Assembly: GCF_000170915.1 (NCBI RefSeq)
Contig: NZ_ABCT01000012.1
Span: 52,866-116,865, forward strand
Reading direction: 5' to 3'
Length of the DNA stretch: 64,000 bases
Source of the DNA: Limnobacter sp. MED105
GTDB lineage: Bacteria; Pseudomonadota; Gammaproteobacteria; Burkholderiales; Burkholderiaceae_B
The notes under the pieces: generated by a model
Database searches by the model: none
The model's input: only the letters and a program-made list of their open reading frames with translations
Told to the model about the DNA's origin: nothing
Shown here: positions 7,962 to 17,205 of the stretch, in pieces
Position numbering within the stretch: position 1 is the first letter of the stretch
Layout: each line of letters begins with the position of its first letter
Position numbers and translations under genes: made by a program

Positions 7962-9872
7962 TTACTGGCCGCGTTGTTTGTCCACTTCGACAGACGCAAC
8001 ACCACTGGCCGTGTTGCCCCAGCTTCGGCGAATGTAAGTGACTACCGCTGCAATGTCGTTGTTGCTCAGTTCTACACGATAAGGTGGCATGCCATGTGGG
8101 TAGGGTGCAGCTTGTGTGCTGGGTGAAAACCCGCCGTTGAGCACCATGCGAATGGCATTGACCGGGTTGGGTGCAATCACATTGACATTGCCCGCCAAGG
8201 CCGGGAACTGATTGGCTTTCCCTTCTCCTTGCTTGCCATGACATTCCGCGCAGGTGTTGGTGTAAATGTTTTCGCCCCGCTGCATCAGTGGCAGCAAGGT
8301 ACGTTGCCCAAGGCCTGTCGATTCTTTTTCTGAAGGGGCTTGTGCCGGCAGGCTTTTAAGGTACACCGCCATGGCTTGTATATCGGCGGCCGTGGCAAAT
8401 TGCAGACTGTGCGCCACCACTTCGGCCATGGGGCCGTATGTTGCGGCATGCCGGTTAACTCCGCTTTGCAAGTACTGGGCAATGTCGCTTTCACTCCATT
8501 TGCCCAGACCGTGCAGGGAGTGATTGTTCAGCGCTGGTGCAAACCAGTCCAGTACCGGAATGGTGGCACCGCTTAAATTCAGTTTGTCTTTCAATCCACC
8601 CAAAGTGTTCCGTGGTGTGTGGCAAGCCGCGCAATGTCCTGGGCCGTTGATCAGGTAGGCCCCTCGATTCCACAGTGCTGGTTGCGTGGTATCAGGTTTG
8701 AATTCGCCCTCAGTAAAGTACAGTGCTCTCCACACGGCCAGAAGTGGGCGCTGGTTGAAGGGAAACTGCAAGGAAGGCTTGGGTGTTTTTTGAGCAATCG
8801 CGGGCAGGCGCTTTAAGTAAGCGAATAAGTCATCGACTTCAGCCCGGCTCATTTTGGTGTAGTCGGTGTAGGGAAATGCCGGGTAAAGGTAGTCGCCATT
8901 TTTCGAGACACCACTGTGCATGGCTTTGTAAAAATCATCTGCAGTCCAGCTGCCCAATCCGTGCTCGGCATTGGGGGTTAAGTTGGTGCTGTAAATTTTG
9001 CCGAAAGGTGTTTCGATGGCGCGGCCACCAGCATAAGGCTTTTTGGGATTGGCTGTGTGACAACCGGCACAATTGCCCAAACGCGCCAAATAGGCGCCGC
9101 GTTTTTCTTGCGCTGACAGCACATTCAATGCGATCGGCTCTGGCGATACATTGTTGTTACCGGGCACTGCTGTGGTGGTGTGTGTGCCGCATTTCAAAGG
9201 AAACTGAATACTGTTGGCCGGTGCGGCTTTTGGGTTTTCAGGTACTGGCTGTGCGGCCAAATAAGCTGTTGCTGTATTCAATTGCTCGGGGCTGAGTGCT
9301 TTCACCAGTGCGTGCATGCAATCAGGGTCGGCGGCTTGGCGCTGCCCGTTGCGCCATTTGCCCAGTTGCGCGTTCAGGTAATCGCGTGGCAAACCCAGCA
9401 AGCCTGGTGTATAGGGCTCAACTCCGGTCAGTGCTTGTCCGTGGCAGGCCGCGCAGGCAGGAATTTTTTTTGATGGAACACCGTCGAATACCAAACGTTT
9501 GCCTTGCTCAAGTTCTGCGGCTGAGGCTGTACTTTTTACGGGTGCAGGGTAGGGTGGATTTTGCGCAGCAAAGTATCTCGCCATTTGCTGCAAATAATCA
9601 TTCGACAGATGTTGCACAATGCCGTTCATGGCGGCGTGTTGACGGCCACCATCGCGAAATGCGATCAGCTGGTTGTACAGGTAGCCTTCCGGTTTGCCGG
9701 CAATGCGCGGGTAATAACCTTCTGCGCTGGCGCGGCCTTCGGCGCCATGACAGGCCACACAAGCCTGAACACGGTTGGCCATGTCGACTGTGGTGGGTGT
9801 TGTATTGCTTTGTGCGTTTGCTGCAAAGCTGGCCAGCAGCAAGAGGGCGGTGGTGGCAAAACGGGTGGTCAT
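7962..9872 (-). CDS. Pentaheme cytochrome c: c4-like diheme part fused to alcohol-dehydrogenase-type triheme part
   Basis: A 636-residue secreted protein with five CxxCH heme sites: C38-H42, C140-H144, C268-H272, C414-H418 and C541-H545. The first two sit in a cytochrome c4/c553-like diheme unit; the last three resemble the triheme cytochrome subunit of membrane gluconate/alcohol dehydrogenases (repeats such as GKIYSTNLTP and GLGSWTADDF around 291-315). It probably passes electrons in the periplasm from a dehydrogenase to the oxidase. I start at the ATG at 9872 because it begins the signal peptide TTRFATTALLLLASFAANA; the frame stays open upstream to 10223 but that part has no coding character. 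No catalytic dehydrogenase subunit is adjacent, so its partner is unknown. It may be cotranscribed with the upstream PepSY set (56 nt gap). Confidence 0.82.
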   Translation of the reverse strand: MTTRFATTALLLLASFAANAQSNTTPTTVDMANRVQACVACHGAEGRASAEGYYPRIAGKPEGYLYNQLIAFRDGGRQHAAMNGIVQHLSNDYLQQMARYFAAQNPPYPAPVKSTASAAELEQGKRLVFDGVPSKKIPACAACHGQALTGVEPYTPGLLGLPRDYLNAQLGKWRNGQRQAADPDCMHALVKALSPEQLNTATAYLAAQPVPENPKAAPANSIQFPLKCGTHTTTAVPGNNNVSPEPIALNVLSAQEKRGAYLARLGNCAGCHTANPKKPYAGGRAIETPFGKIYSTNLTPNAEHGLGSWTADDFYKAMHSGVSKNGDYLYPAFPYTDYTKMSRAEVDDLFAYLKRLPAIAQKTPKPSLQFPFNQRPLLAVWRALYFTEGEFKPDTTQPALWNRGAYLINGPGHCAACHTPRNTLGGLKDKLNLSGATIPVLDWFAPALNNHSLHGLGKWSESDIAQYLQSGVNRHAATYGPMAEVVAHSLQFATAADIQAMAVYLKSLPAQAPSEKESTGLGQRTLLPLMQRGENIYTNTCAECHGKQGEGKANQFPALAGNVNVIAPNPVNAIRMVLNGGFSPSTQAAPYPHGMPPYRVELSNNDIAAVVTYIRRSWGNTASGVASVEVDKQRGQ

Positions 9873-9928
9873 GACTACAGCTCGTGTTGAATGTGGGGCA
9901 ATTATACGCCTACAACACAAGCGACCGC

Positions 9929-10219
9929 TTAACTTGACCGGGCGAGCACCCATGCCAAAACAACGGCCAGTGCCGCCGTTGCCATGACCCACACCACCAA
10001 TCCAAAAGCTATTCCTTGCATGAAGCTGAGTGTGATTGCGCTTAGCAGCAAGGCGAGCAGGCCAGCGGTGCGGCGTGCCCCCACTGAACGTAAGCCAATC
10101 GCATTGCAACGTCCAGCCCAACGGCGATGACGAAAATGCGCCTGTTGTGAAAGTGCGATCAACAGCAAACCTGAAAACAGAAGCGAAAAAGCCAGCGCAA
10201 CTTGTAGGGTTAGGTGCAT
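9929..10219 (-). CDS. DUF3325-type small membrane protein
   Basis: A 96-residue protein with three hydrophobic segments (about 5-25, 50-68, 70-93), resembling the DUF3325 family found beside PepSY membrane proteins in siderophore-receptor operons. It overlaps the end of the PepSY gene by 10 nt, so the two are translationally coupled. No enzymatic motif is visible; function unknown, presumably in handling of ferric-siderophore or reductant at the inner membrane. Confidence 0.7.
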   Translation of the reverse strand: MHLTLQVALAFSLLFSGLLLIALSQQAHFRHRRWAGRCNAIGLRSVGARRTAGLLALLLSAITLSFMQGIAFGLVVWVMATAALAVVLAWVLARSS

Positions 10220-11826
10220 TCAAAAGCCTCGTTGGGAGTGACTATTTTGCAAGCGGTGTATGTGCCCATTGCAACCATGAGAAGCAAACCCATGTCGATG
10301 GCCAGTGAATTCATGTCCCCTTGATCAAGGGCGGCTGCGAACATGCCACCTGTGTTGATTTGATTGAGCAGCCAAGCCAGCGCACACAGGGCTGTGAACA
10401 CAACCGTGGGTTGAAACCACTGGCTGCTGCGGTGCGCGGCTGCCTGGTTTTCCAGCCGTTTGAATCGGACGGCGTTGACAAAAGCCCAGATTATCGTGAG
10501 CACCCACATGCCATAAAACACCCATGTTTCGGTGGTTGCGCGGTTAGGAAGTTGGTTGGGAAGAAGCTGATTTGCCACAAGATACGCGGCAGTGGCAATC
10601 ATCATGCCGACAGTGCCGCCCACAGTCAGGGCTTGAACCACGGTAAAGCCTGGCAGTTTTTTCTTGTGGTGTTGAACGCGGCGCGACTCCAGCCAAAACA
10701 AAAAACCGGTGTGAATCATGAGGCAACCCAACAAACCACCCACCACGTACAGCACTCGAAGTGCAGTGTGGTCAAACTGTATGAAGTGCAGGCCGTTGAT
10801 CCAGTGGGTAAAGCTCTTGATGGGTTTGGGTTGATGCGCATGGAGCAGTTCGCCAGTATGTAACAGCACTGTGTCGGCATGTGTACTCATTGTGATACTG
10901 CGCTCGGGAAATACCCTGCGAATTTCGAGTGTGGCGTTGCTGTCGCTCAAGTTGCGAATATTGATTGAATCGGCACGCGCAGTTTCGCCCAGTGCCTGAG
11001 TCCAGGCGGCCTCACGTGCTTGAACCAAAGTTGGCACGGTTTTCAATGCGGCGATTTGTTGCCCGGGGTCTTCAGTAAAACCGCTGGGAGGCATGTTGAT
11101 AAAACCACTCATGGCTTTTTGGGAGGCAGCTTTGTCTCCATCAAACGCGGTTAGTGTGGCCCACGGAAAATAGATGGAAAAGAAGATCAGCAGGCCAGTG
11201 AATGTGATGATGAAGTGAAAGGGCAGTGCCACCACGCTGCTCAGGTTGTGCAAGTCAAGAAGGCTGCGCACAGTGTGTTTTTTCGGACGAAACACAAAGA
11301 ACTCAGCCAGAAGTTTCCGGTGAATGACAATTCCGCTGATCAGTAGGGCCATCATCGCCAAACCTGCGATCCCGAGCAGAAAATAGCCGACATTGTTCCA
11401 TGCAATATTGAATTTGTAGTGGAAGGGAAAAAAGAAACCGCTGCCACCCAACGTGTGTTCGTTGGACACCACTTTGCCCGTGTCGGGGTCCATGAAATAG
11501 GCCTTCAAGGTTCGGTCGGGTTTGACAATCCGAATCAGTGTCATGGGCGTACGTTCGGTGGGTAAGCGCAGTCGTATATTGTCCGACTCGGGCGCCAACT
11601 CTCGCGCTTTCAGCAATACGGTTTCAAGTTGTTGGGGGCTCAGTGTGCAACATTCACCAGCAACACTGCGGCTTTCCGGGTGCATCCAGCGATCGAACTC
11701 TTTGTCGAATACGGTGAGCGTACCCATCCAGAACACAGCGAATAGAAGGAAGCCGATGAAGAGTCCAAACCAGGTGTGAAACCAGGCCATGTGTTGACGA
11801 ATGGAAGGTACTTTCTGCTTGCTCAC
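10210..11826 (-). CDS. PepSY-associated membrane protein (PiuB-like iron uptake protein)
   Basis: A 538-residue PepSY_TM family protein with a long N-terminal helix (about 16-37), a large periplasmic PepSY region, and at least four further membrane segments (around 145-165, 200-220, 345-365, 400-540). Family members such as PiuB are linked to ferric-siderophore reduction or uptake in the inner membrane. The start is a GTG at 11826, 9 nt after the stop of the preceding small gene. The operon order receptor, DUF3649, PepSY, DUF3325 is a recognised arrangement near TonB receptors. Iron regulation would come from the Fur box upstream of hemP. Confidence 0.8.
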   Translation of the reverse strand: MSKQKVPSIRQHMAWFHTWFGLFIGFLLFAVFWMGTLTVFDKEFDRWMHPESRSVAGECCTLSPQQLETVLLKARELAPESDNIRLRLPTERTPMTLIRIVKPDRTLKAYFMDPDTGKVVSNEHTLGGSGFFFPFHYKFNIAWNNVGYFLLGIAGLAMMALLISGIVIHRKLLAEFFVFRPKKHTVRSLLDLHNLSSVVALPFHFIITFTGLLIFFSIYFPWATLTAFDGDKAASQKAMSGFINMPPSGFTEDPGQQIAALKTVPTLVQAREAAWTQALGETARADSINIRNLSDSNATLEIRRVFPERSITMSTHADTVLLHTGELLHAHQPKPIKSFTHWINGLHFIQFDHTALRVLYVVGGLLGCLMIHTGFLFWLESRRVQHHKKKLPGFTVVQALTVGGTVGMMIATAAYLVANQLLPNQLPNRATTETWVFYGMWVLTIIWAFVNAVRFKRLENQAAAHRSSQWFQPTVVFTALCALAWLLNQINTGGMFAAALDQGDMNSLAIDMGLLLMVAMGTYTACKIVTPNEAFECT

Positions 11827-11835
11827 GACTGGGGT

Positions 11836-12138
11836 TTACCAAGGAAAGTAGATGACGATTGCACACAGCAAACCAAACAAAAGTCCCTGGGCACTTAGCC
11901 AGGCCAGGCTCGCTGTGCAATAAACCCACAGCATCCAACAAGGCATGGCCAGGTAGGCCAGCAGCAGGCCAAGGGTCAAGGCTTCGCTTTGCTCCATGCC
12001 TGCTTTGAACAGCAAAATGGCCAATGCTGCTGCAAACAGATTGGCCAAAGCCAACCCCGCAGGAAATGCCAGCAGCAGGCAAACAATTTGCCGACTGCTG
12101 ATTTTTAGCCACTGTGTTTTAGAAACGGTAGTTTGCAC
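11836..12138 (-). CDS. DUF3649-like small membrane protein
   Basis: About 100 residues with two to three membrane helices (LLLAFPAGLALANLFAAALA, then LTLGLLLAYLAMPCWMLWVY). Small proteins of this kind accompany PepSY and DUF3325 proteins downstream of siderophore receptors. The start is uncertain: I use the GTG at 12138, overlapping the receptor's end by 20 nt; there is no strong ribosome binding site, and an upstream ATG at 12228 would read through the receptor gene. Confidence 0.65.
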   Translation of the reverse strand: MQTTVSKTQWLKISSRQIVCLLLAFPAGLALANLFAAALAILLFKAGMEQSEALTLGLLLAYLAMPCWMLWVYCTASLAWLSAQGLLFGLLCAIVIYFPW

Positions 12139-14236
12139 TGAACACCACATTGCGTTCGACACCATAGAAACAGTCGCCACGAGACAAACAGGTGGAAACG
12201 TATTCGCGGTTGGCCAGATTGGTCGCATTCACTGCGTAGCGCCAATCGCCAGTTTCATACGAGAGCATGGCGTCCAGCAGCGTCACACTGGGTGTACGCA
12301 CGTTGTCTACGCCGTCCCAGGATTCGTCAATGAATCGCAAGCCTGCGCCCCATTGCCAGCCGGGTAAGCCGAGCATGGAAAACTTCTGGCGTCCCCAAAG
12401 GCTGAGGGTTTGCTTGGGCACTGTGGCCAATCTTTTGCCTTGACTGTTGGGCGTGGAATGGCGGGTTACTTTGGCGCTGGTGTAGGCATAGGCCGCCAGA
12501 ATGTCCACAGTGGGGCTTAGGCGGTGGTTGGCTTCCAGTTCAACACCTTTGCTTTCCGCTTCGCCAACCTGAATCTGATTGTTGGCTACAGCAGGATCAG
12601 CGACGCGGCGGTTGTTTTCCTTGATTTCATAAACTGCAGCAGTGAAAAGCGACTTGCCATCGGGTGTTTCATATTTCACACCCATTTCCTGTTGTTCAGC
12701 TTGTTGAGGCTTGAACGGATTGCCAAAGAAGTCCAGGCCGCCAATTGGAAGGAACGATTCCGAATAGCTGTAGTAAGGCATAGCGCCAAAATCGGTGATG
12801 TAACCCAGGCTGGCCTTGTAGGTGTTTGTGGATGTATCTAGGCTAGAGGCTGGTGCGTTGTCGGTTTCGGATTTGGCCCAGTCACGACGAATACCCACGG
12901 TAGAAAGCCAGCGCTTGGCGTACTTCACCTGGTGTTGAGCGTAAATACCGGTTTGAGTTTGCAGTGTGCCTGCAATGTCTGCCAGTACAGGCGCAGTGAA
13001 ATTACCATACACCGGATTGAGATAATCGATCGCGGCAGCACTGCCGCCTGCACCACGCGCGCCGCCCAAGGCAACTCGCTGGTAATCAAACCCGACAATG
13101 CTGGTGTTCTCGAACTCGCCAAAATTCCATTTGGCCGTTAGTTGTGAGTCAGAGGTGAGGCTGTCAGCCACGTTGTACTGAGAAATCGCCACGCGGTTGA
13201 TGGTTCGTCCATCGGCATTGATTCGAGGTGTGAATGCCGAGTAAATCGAGTTGTACGACACAGCACTGTCGCTTTGCTTCACTTTCTGGCTGAAGGTGAA
13301 CACATCGTTCAAACGATGATCAAATTCCAGCCCGTACGAAGTTTGCTTGGCCAGGTACAAGTCGAAGCCTGGCTCGCTGATGAATGTGTCAGTTGGAATG
13401 CGACCATTGGGGCCTTCAAACCGGGTGCCGATGATCGGGAAAAAACCGACCGAAGATCCCGACACATCACGTTGCACATTCAAATACGCAGTCAGGCTGG
13501 TATCGGCGCTGGGTCTCCAGGTAATTGAGGGTGCAAACAGGTCTCGGTCATCGGGCACAAAGTTGACTTGGGTATCGCTGTCGCGGGTCAATGCGATCAA
13601 GCGGTACAGCAGAGTGCCTTCGTCATTCAATGGGCCAGTGAGGTCGAGTGCCAATTGTTTGCGGCCATATTCGCCCAGTTGCACGCCAACTTCACCTGCT
13701 TGTTCCTTTTGCGGGCGCTTGCTGACCATGTTCACCAGGCCGCCAAAACCGCCCTGACCATACAACACCGACGAAGGGCCTTTCACCACTTCAACGCGCT
13801 CAAGGGTAAACGGGTCGGGGCGCACATTGTTGTAAAAACCAAAAAGTTGTTTCAAGCCGTCCTGGTACTGAACAAAGGAAGTGCCGCGTATAAAAGCCCA
13901 GTCGCCACGATTGTCGAAACCATAGGAACCTGCGCTGACACCTGCGGTGTAGCCCAGCGTATCTTGCAAAGTAAGTGCGCCCTGGTCTTCAATTCGATCG
14001 CGTGTAATGACCGAAATCGACTGCTGGGTTTCCACAACGGGTGTGCCGGTTTTTGTAGCAGAGAAAGTGCTGCTGGCTTTGTAACCATCAACAGGTGCGG
14101 AAGGACTTGGTTCCGCTTGCACTTGCCCTTCAACTTTGACAGCGGGCAGGGTGGCGGCTTCTTGAGCGTTTGAAAGTTGGGGCCATAACAGGGTAATCGC
14201 GCTGATGGCGCAGGGCAGAATTTTTTTCGGGTTCAT
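12119..14236 (-). CDS. TonB-dependent siderophore receptor (FhuA/hydroxamate type)
   Basis: A 705-residue outer membrane receptor. Signal peptide 1-24 (NPKKILPCAISAITLLW, cleavage after SNA), plug domain with TQQSISVITRDRIEDQG and VEVVKGPSSVLYGQGGFGG (the TIGR01783-type siderophore receptor signature), then a beta-barrel ending ANYRF. A cysteine pair near the C-terminus (STCLSRGDCFYG) is the disulfide typical of FhuA/FpvA-type receptors. It has no N-terminal signalling extension. It follows hemP and precedes DUF3649/PepSY/DUF3325. The ligand is probably a hydroxamate or other xenosiderophore; which one cannot be read. Confidence 0.85.
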   Translation of the reverse strand: MNPKKILPCAISAITLLWPQLSNAQEAATLPAVKVEGQVQAEPSPSAPVDGYKASSTFSATKTGTPVVETQQSISVITRDRIEDQGALTLQDTLGYTAGVSAGSYGFDNRGDWAFIRGTSFVQYQDGLKQLFGFYNNVRPDPFTLERVEVVKGPSSVLYGQGGFGGLVNMVSKRPQKEQAGEVGVQLGEYGRKQLALDLTGPLNDEGTLLYRLIALTRDSDTQVNFVPDDRDLFAPSITWRPSADTSLTAYLNVQRDVSGSSVGFFPIIGTRFEGPNGRIPTDTFISEPGFDLYLAKQTSYGLEFDHRLNDVFTFSQKVKQSDSAVSYNSIYSAFTPRINADGRTINRVAISQYNVADSLTSDSQLTAKWNFGEFENTSIVGFDYQRVALGGARGAGGSAAAIDYLNPVYGNFTAPVLADIAGTLQTQTGIYAQHQVKYAKRWLSTVGIRRDWAKSETDNAPASSLDTSTNTYKASLGYITDFGAMPYYSYSESFLPIGGLDFFGNPFKPQQAEQQEMGVKYETPDGKSLFTAAVYEIKENNRRVADPAVANNQIQVGEAESKGVELEANHRLSPTVDILAAYAYTSAKVTRHSTPNSQGKRLATVPKQTLSLWGRQKFSMLGLPGWQWGAGLRFIDESWDGVDNVRTPSVTLLDAMLSYETGDWRYAVNATNLANREYVSTCLSRGDCFYGVERNVVFSANYRF

Positions 14237-14306
14237 GGTACAGGTTGAAAAAAACGCTGGCTGGCTACTCGGTTTTGCTGGCTTGCGGTTTGAGGGTGAG
14301 AGAAAT

Positions 14307-14492
14307 TTATTTGGTCAAAATCAGTTTGCCCTGGGCAGTAATTCGCAGTCGATACTCCGTGTTGTCATGAACAATGGTTCTCTCGCGGCTACCCACAGGA
14401 AACAAGTTTTTTGTGTTCAAAGGCGCTGCGACTGCGGGTTCGCTTGGGCTTGCAGAGGCTGTGCCGGTTTTCAAGGTAGATTGCGTGTTCAT
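14307..14492 (-). CDS. hemP: HemP/HmuP-family hemin uptake regulator
   Basis: A 61-residue protein whose C-terminal half carries the HemP signature: SRERTIVHDNTEYRLRIT followed by GKLILTK. HemP/HmuP proteins are small Fur-regulated activators needed for expression of hemin or siderophore receptor genes in beta- and alphaproteobacteria. The ATG at 14492 gives the family's usual length; an upstream ATG at 14564 would run into the Fur box. It is the first gene of the receptor operon, 70 nt before the receptor start. Confidence 0.85.
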   Translation of the reverse strand: MNTQSTLKTGTASASPSEPAVAAPLNTKNLFPVGSRERTIVHDNTEYRLRITAQGKLILTK

Positions 14493-14558
14493 GGTGGCCT
14501 GAAATAAAGTTGATTGCCTGCAATGAATGAGGCGAAGTGTAATGGATGTTCTTATTAA

Positions 14559-14579
14559 TTGCAAATCATTCTCATTACG
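14559..14579. promoter_or_regulatory. Fur box shared by hemP-receptor and imelysin operons
   Basis: On the minus strand TAATGAGAATGATTTGCA, close to the Fur consensus. It lies between the divergent hemP (start 14492) and imelysin (start 14627) genes, about 50-70 bp from each, so one site could repress both operons. Confidence 0.78.
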
Positions 14580-14626
14580 ATTAACATATGGCCTGTGTTT
14601 GATTGATCCAAAGGTTTTATCTCCTC

Positions 14627-15796
14627 ATGATGTATTCGTGGTTCGACGCCAAAAAGAAAGGGATGGTCGCTGGTTTGGCACTGGCGTTTTGTAATGTGGC
14701 TGTGGCGGCTCCCAGTGATCAGGATGTGGTCAAGGGTTATGGGCAATTGGTGTATGCGAATTACACCGACTCCGTAATTGCAGCCCAAAAACTGCAGTCG
14801 TCCATTGATGCATTTTTGAAAGCACCTTCCGAGGCTGGCCTGGAAGCTGCGAAAAAAGCATGGCTGAATGCCCGTGAGTTTTACGGACAAACTGAAGCTT
14901 TCCGTTTTTACGGCGGTCCAATTGACGATGAAAACGGACCTGAAGGGCAAATCAATGCCTGGCCCATGGATGAATCGTATGTGGATTATGTACAGGGCAA
15001 TGCGCGCAGCGGCTTCATCAACAATCCTGAGTTTAAAATTTCACGCGATGCCTTGATTGAAGAAAATGAACGAGGCGGTGAAGAAAACATTGCCACAGGT
15101 TGGCACGCCATCGAGTTCTTGTTGTGGGGGCAGGATTTAAACGAGAACGGTCCCGGTCAGCGGCCTTACACAGATTATGTGAAAGGCAAGGGGCAAAATG
15201 CCGAGCGTCGCGCAACTTACCTGCGTGAAATAACAGCTTTGCTTATTCATGATCTTCAAACTGTTCAATCGGCCTGGGCACCAAAAAAACCAGATAACTT
15301 CCGCGCAAATTTCGAGAAAGACGGCAAAGAATCCATTCGCAAAATTCTGGTGGGTTTGGGTTCCCTCTCGCGCGGTGAATTGGCTGGCGAGCGTCTTGAA
15401 GTGGCCCTGTTCAGCCAGGATCAGGAAGATGAGCATTCCTGTTTTTCAGACAACACGCACCGCGACGCGGTGACCAATGCCCAAGGCATTTTGAATGTGT
15501 GGACCGGTACTTACAAACAGGCCGATGGCGCTGTGTTGAAAGTGCCTTCACTGGCCGAGTTGGTGGGTGCGCGTGCACCGGAAGTTGCGAAGAAAACCAC
15601 GCAGCAAATCCAGAACTCGGTGAAGGCTGCAAGTGCAATTCAAGCACCATTTGACCGTGAAATTATTGGCGGTGCAAATGCACCTGGCCCTCAACGTGTT
15701 AAAGCCACGGTGGATAGCCTGGTTGAGCAAAGCACCTTGCTGGTTGAATCGGCCAATGCAATTGGTATTACCCAACTTACCCTGACCTTGCCCTGA
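14627..15796 (+). CDS. Imelysin-family iron-regulated protein (IrpA-like)
   Basis: A 389-residue periplasmic imelysin (peptidase M75 family) protein. A signal peptide (about 10-29, ending AVAA) precedes the helical domain; the family GxHxxE motif is present as GWHAIEFLLWGQ (His 160, Glu 163). Members are thought to bind iron or heme in the periplasm; peptidase activity is doubtful. ATG codons at 14627 and 14630 both give the signal peptide; a TTG at 14603 is also possible. The stop overlaps the next ATG by one base. First gene of a four-gene operon behind a Fur box. Confidence 0.86.
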   Translation: MMYSWFDAKKKGMVAGLALAFCNVAVAAPSDQDVVKGYGQLVYANYTDSVIAAQKLQSSIDAFLKAPSEAGLEAAKKAWLNAREFYGQTEAFRFYGGPIDDENGPEGQINAWPMDESYVDYVQGNARSGFINNPEFKISRDALIEENERGGEENIATGWHAIEFLLWGQDLNENGPGQRPYTDYVKGKGQNAERRATYLREITALLIHDLQTVQSAWAPKKPDNFRANFEKDGKESIRKILVGLGSLSRGELAGERLEVALFSQDQEDEHSCFSDNTHRDAVTNAQGILNVWTGTYKQADGAVLKVPSLAELVGARAPEVAKKTTQQIQNSVKAASAIQAPFDREIIGGANAPGPQRVKATVDSLVEQSTLLVESANAIGITQLTLTLP

Positions 15797-17205
15797 TGAA
15801 AGTTGCTGTTTGTTTGGCAGGGGGAACCCTGTTACTTGCCGGGGCGGCCTGGGCCGCAGTGGAAGGAATGACGCCTCGCACTGCAGGTGATGTCACCGTG
15901 TTCGCCGATGGCCGAAATGCCTTTTCATTTCCTGCTGCCAACTTGCCAGATCAGGAACGAACCCGGTTCGCCATTGGCAATTCGTTTTTCAAGCGCAACT
16001 GGGTGCAGGCCCCAGCGTCAACCACCGCCCGCGATGGTTTGGGCCCCCATTTCATTGCGCGCTCCTGCGGTGGTTGTCATGTGCAGGATGGTCGCGGAAA
16101 ACCGCCCGAAATTCTTGATCGTTTGAGCACTGAACAACCAGTTGATCTCTTGTTCCGTTTGTCCATTCCAGGCACTGATTCCCGGCATGGTGTGGTGCCC
16201 GACCCTGTGTATGGTGATCAGTTCAACAATGCGGCCGTTGCTGGCGTGAAGCCTGAAGGCAAGGTACATATCCAGATTACCGAAGTACAGGGCAAGTACC
16301 CGGATGGCACGCCTTATGTATTGAAAAAGCCTGCTTATTCTTTTTCCGATTTGGGTTATGGCCCACTGCACCCCGAGGTGATGGTCAGTCCGCGAATCGC
16401 TCCGCAGGTGGTGGGCCTGGGTTTGCTTGAAGCCATTGAGGACAAGGATATTTTGAACAATTCGGCACAGCAAGCGGCACTGCCCGGTCCCATCAAGGGT
16501 GTACCCAATCGGGTTTGGGATGCCTATGCACAAAAGGAAATGTTGGGTCGATTCGGCTGGAAGGCCAATGTCGCCACGCTGGCGCATCAAACCGGTGGCG
16601 CATTTCTTGGCGATATCGGCATTACCAGCAGTGTGTTTCCCTCCGAGAATTGCACATCGGCCCAGAAAGACTGTTTGCAGGCGCCCAACGGATCAGAGAA
16701 CGGTGCGCCTGAACTTAGCGATAAATTGTTCAATGAAATTGTGTTTTATCAAGCCGTGTTGGCACCGCCTGCCCGCCGTAATGTGAATGATGCACAAGTG
16801 CTGAAAGGTCAAAAGTTGTTTGAGCAAGCGCAATGCGCGGTGTGCCATCGCCCTTCCTACACCACTGGGAAAGTGCCTTTTCCGGCCTTGAGCAGCAAAG
16901 CGTTGGAAGGACAGGAAATCTGGCCCTACACCGATTTGTTGTTGCATGACATGGGCGAAGGTCTTGCTGACAACCGCCCCGATTTCAAAGCCAATGGCCG
17001 ACAGTGGAAGACACCGCCCTTGTGGGGAATCGGCTTGATTCCTGATGTCAACAACCACATGCGTTTGTTGCACGATGGTCGCGCCGATGGTGTTGAGGAG
17101 GCCATTCTTTGGCACGGTGGCGAGGCCGAGCCAAGTAAAAACCGGTTCATGAATTTTTCTGCGCAAGACCGTGCAGCACTGATTCGTTTTGTGGAGTCCT
17201 TGTGA
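15796..17205 (+). CDS. Diheme thiol-oxidoreductase-like protein (DHOR, DUF1111 family)
   Basis: A 469-residue secreted diheme protein with CxxCH motifs at C91-H95 and C347-H351 and a signal peptide ending AAWA (1-20). It belongs to the family of putative diheme oxidoreductases/peroxidases that accompanies imelysin genes in iron-regulated operons. A heme-linked redox step on imelysin-bound iron is a reasonable but unproven role. Start and stop overlap both neighbours by one base each, so the operon is tightly coupled. Confidence 0.85.
   Translation: MKVAVCLAGGTLLLAGAAWAAVEGMTPRTAGDVTVFADGRNAFSFPAANLPDQERTRFAIGNSFFKRNWVQAPASTTARDGLGPHFIARSCGGCHVQDGRGKPPEILDRLSTEQPVDLLFRLSIPGTDSRHGVVPDPVYGDQFNNAAVAGVKPEGKVHIQITEVQGKYPDGTPYVLKKPAYSFSDLGYGPLHPEVMVSPRIAPQVVGLGLLEAIEDKDILNNSAQQAALPGPIKGVPNRVWDAYAQKEMLGRFGWKANVATLAHQTGGAFLGDIGITSSVFPSENCTSAQKDCLQAPNGSENGAPELSDKLFNEIVFYQAVLAPPARRNVNDAQVLKGQKLFEQAQCAVCHRPSYTTGKVPFPALSSKALEGQEIWPYTDLLLHDMGEGLADNRPDFKANGRQWKTPPLWGIGLIPDVNNHMRLLHDGRADGVEEAILWHGGEAEPSKNRFMNFSAQDRAALIRFVESL

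Noticed and set aside
9873..10223. N-terminal extension of the pentaheme cytochrome frame up to 10223
   Set aside because: It runs through the DUF3325 gene on the same strand in another frame; a proper signal peptide begins at the ATG at 9872.
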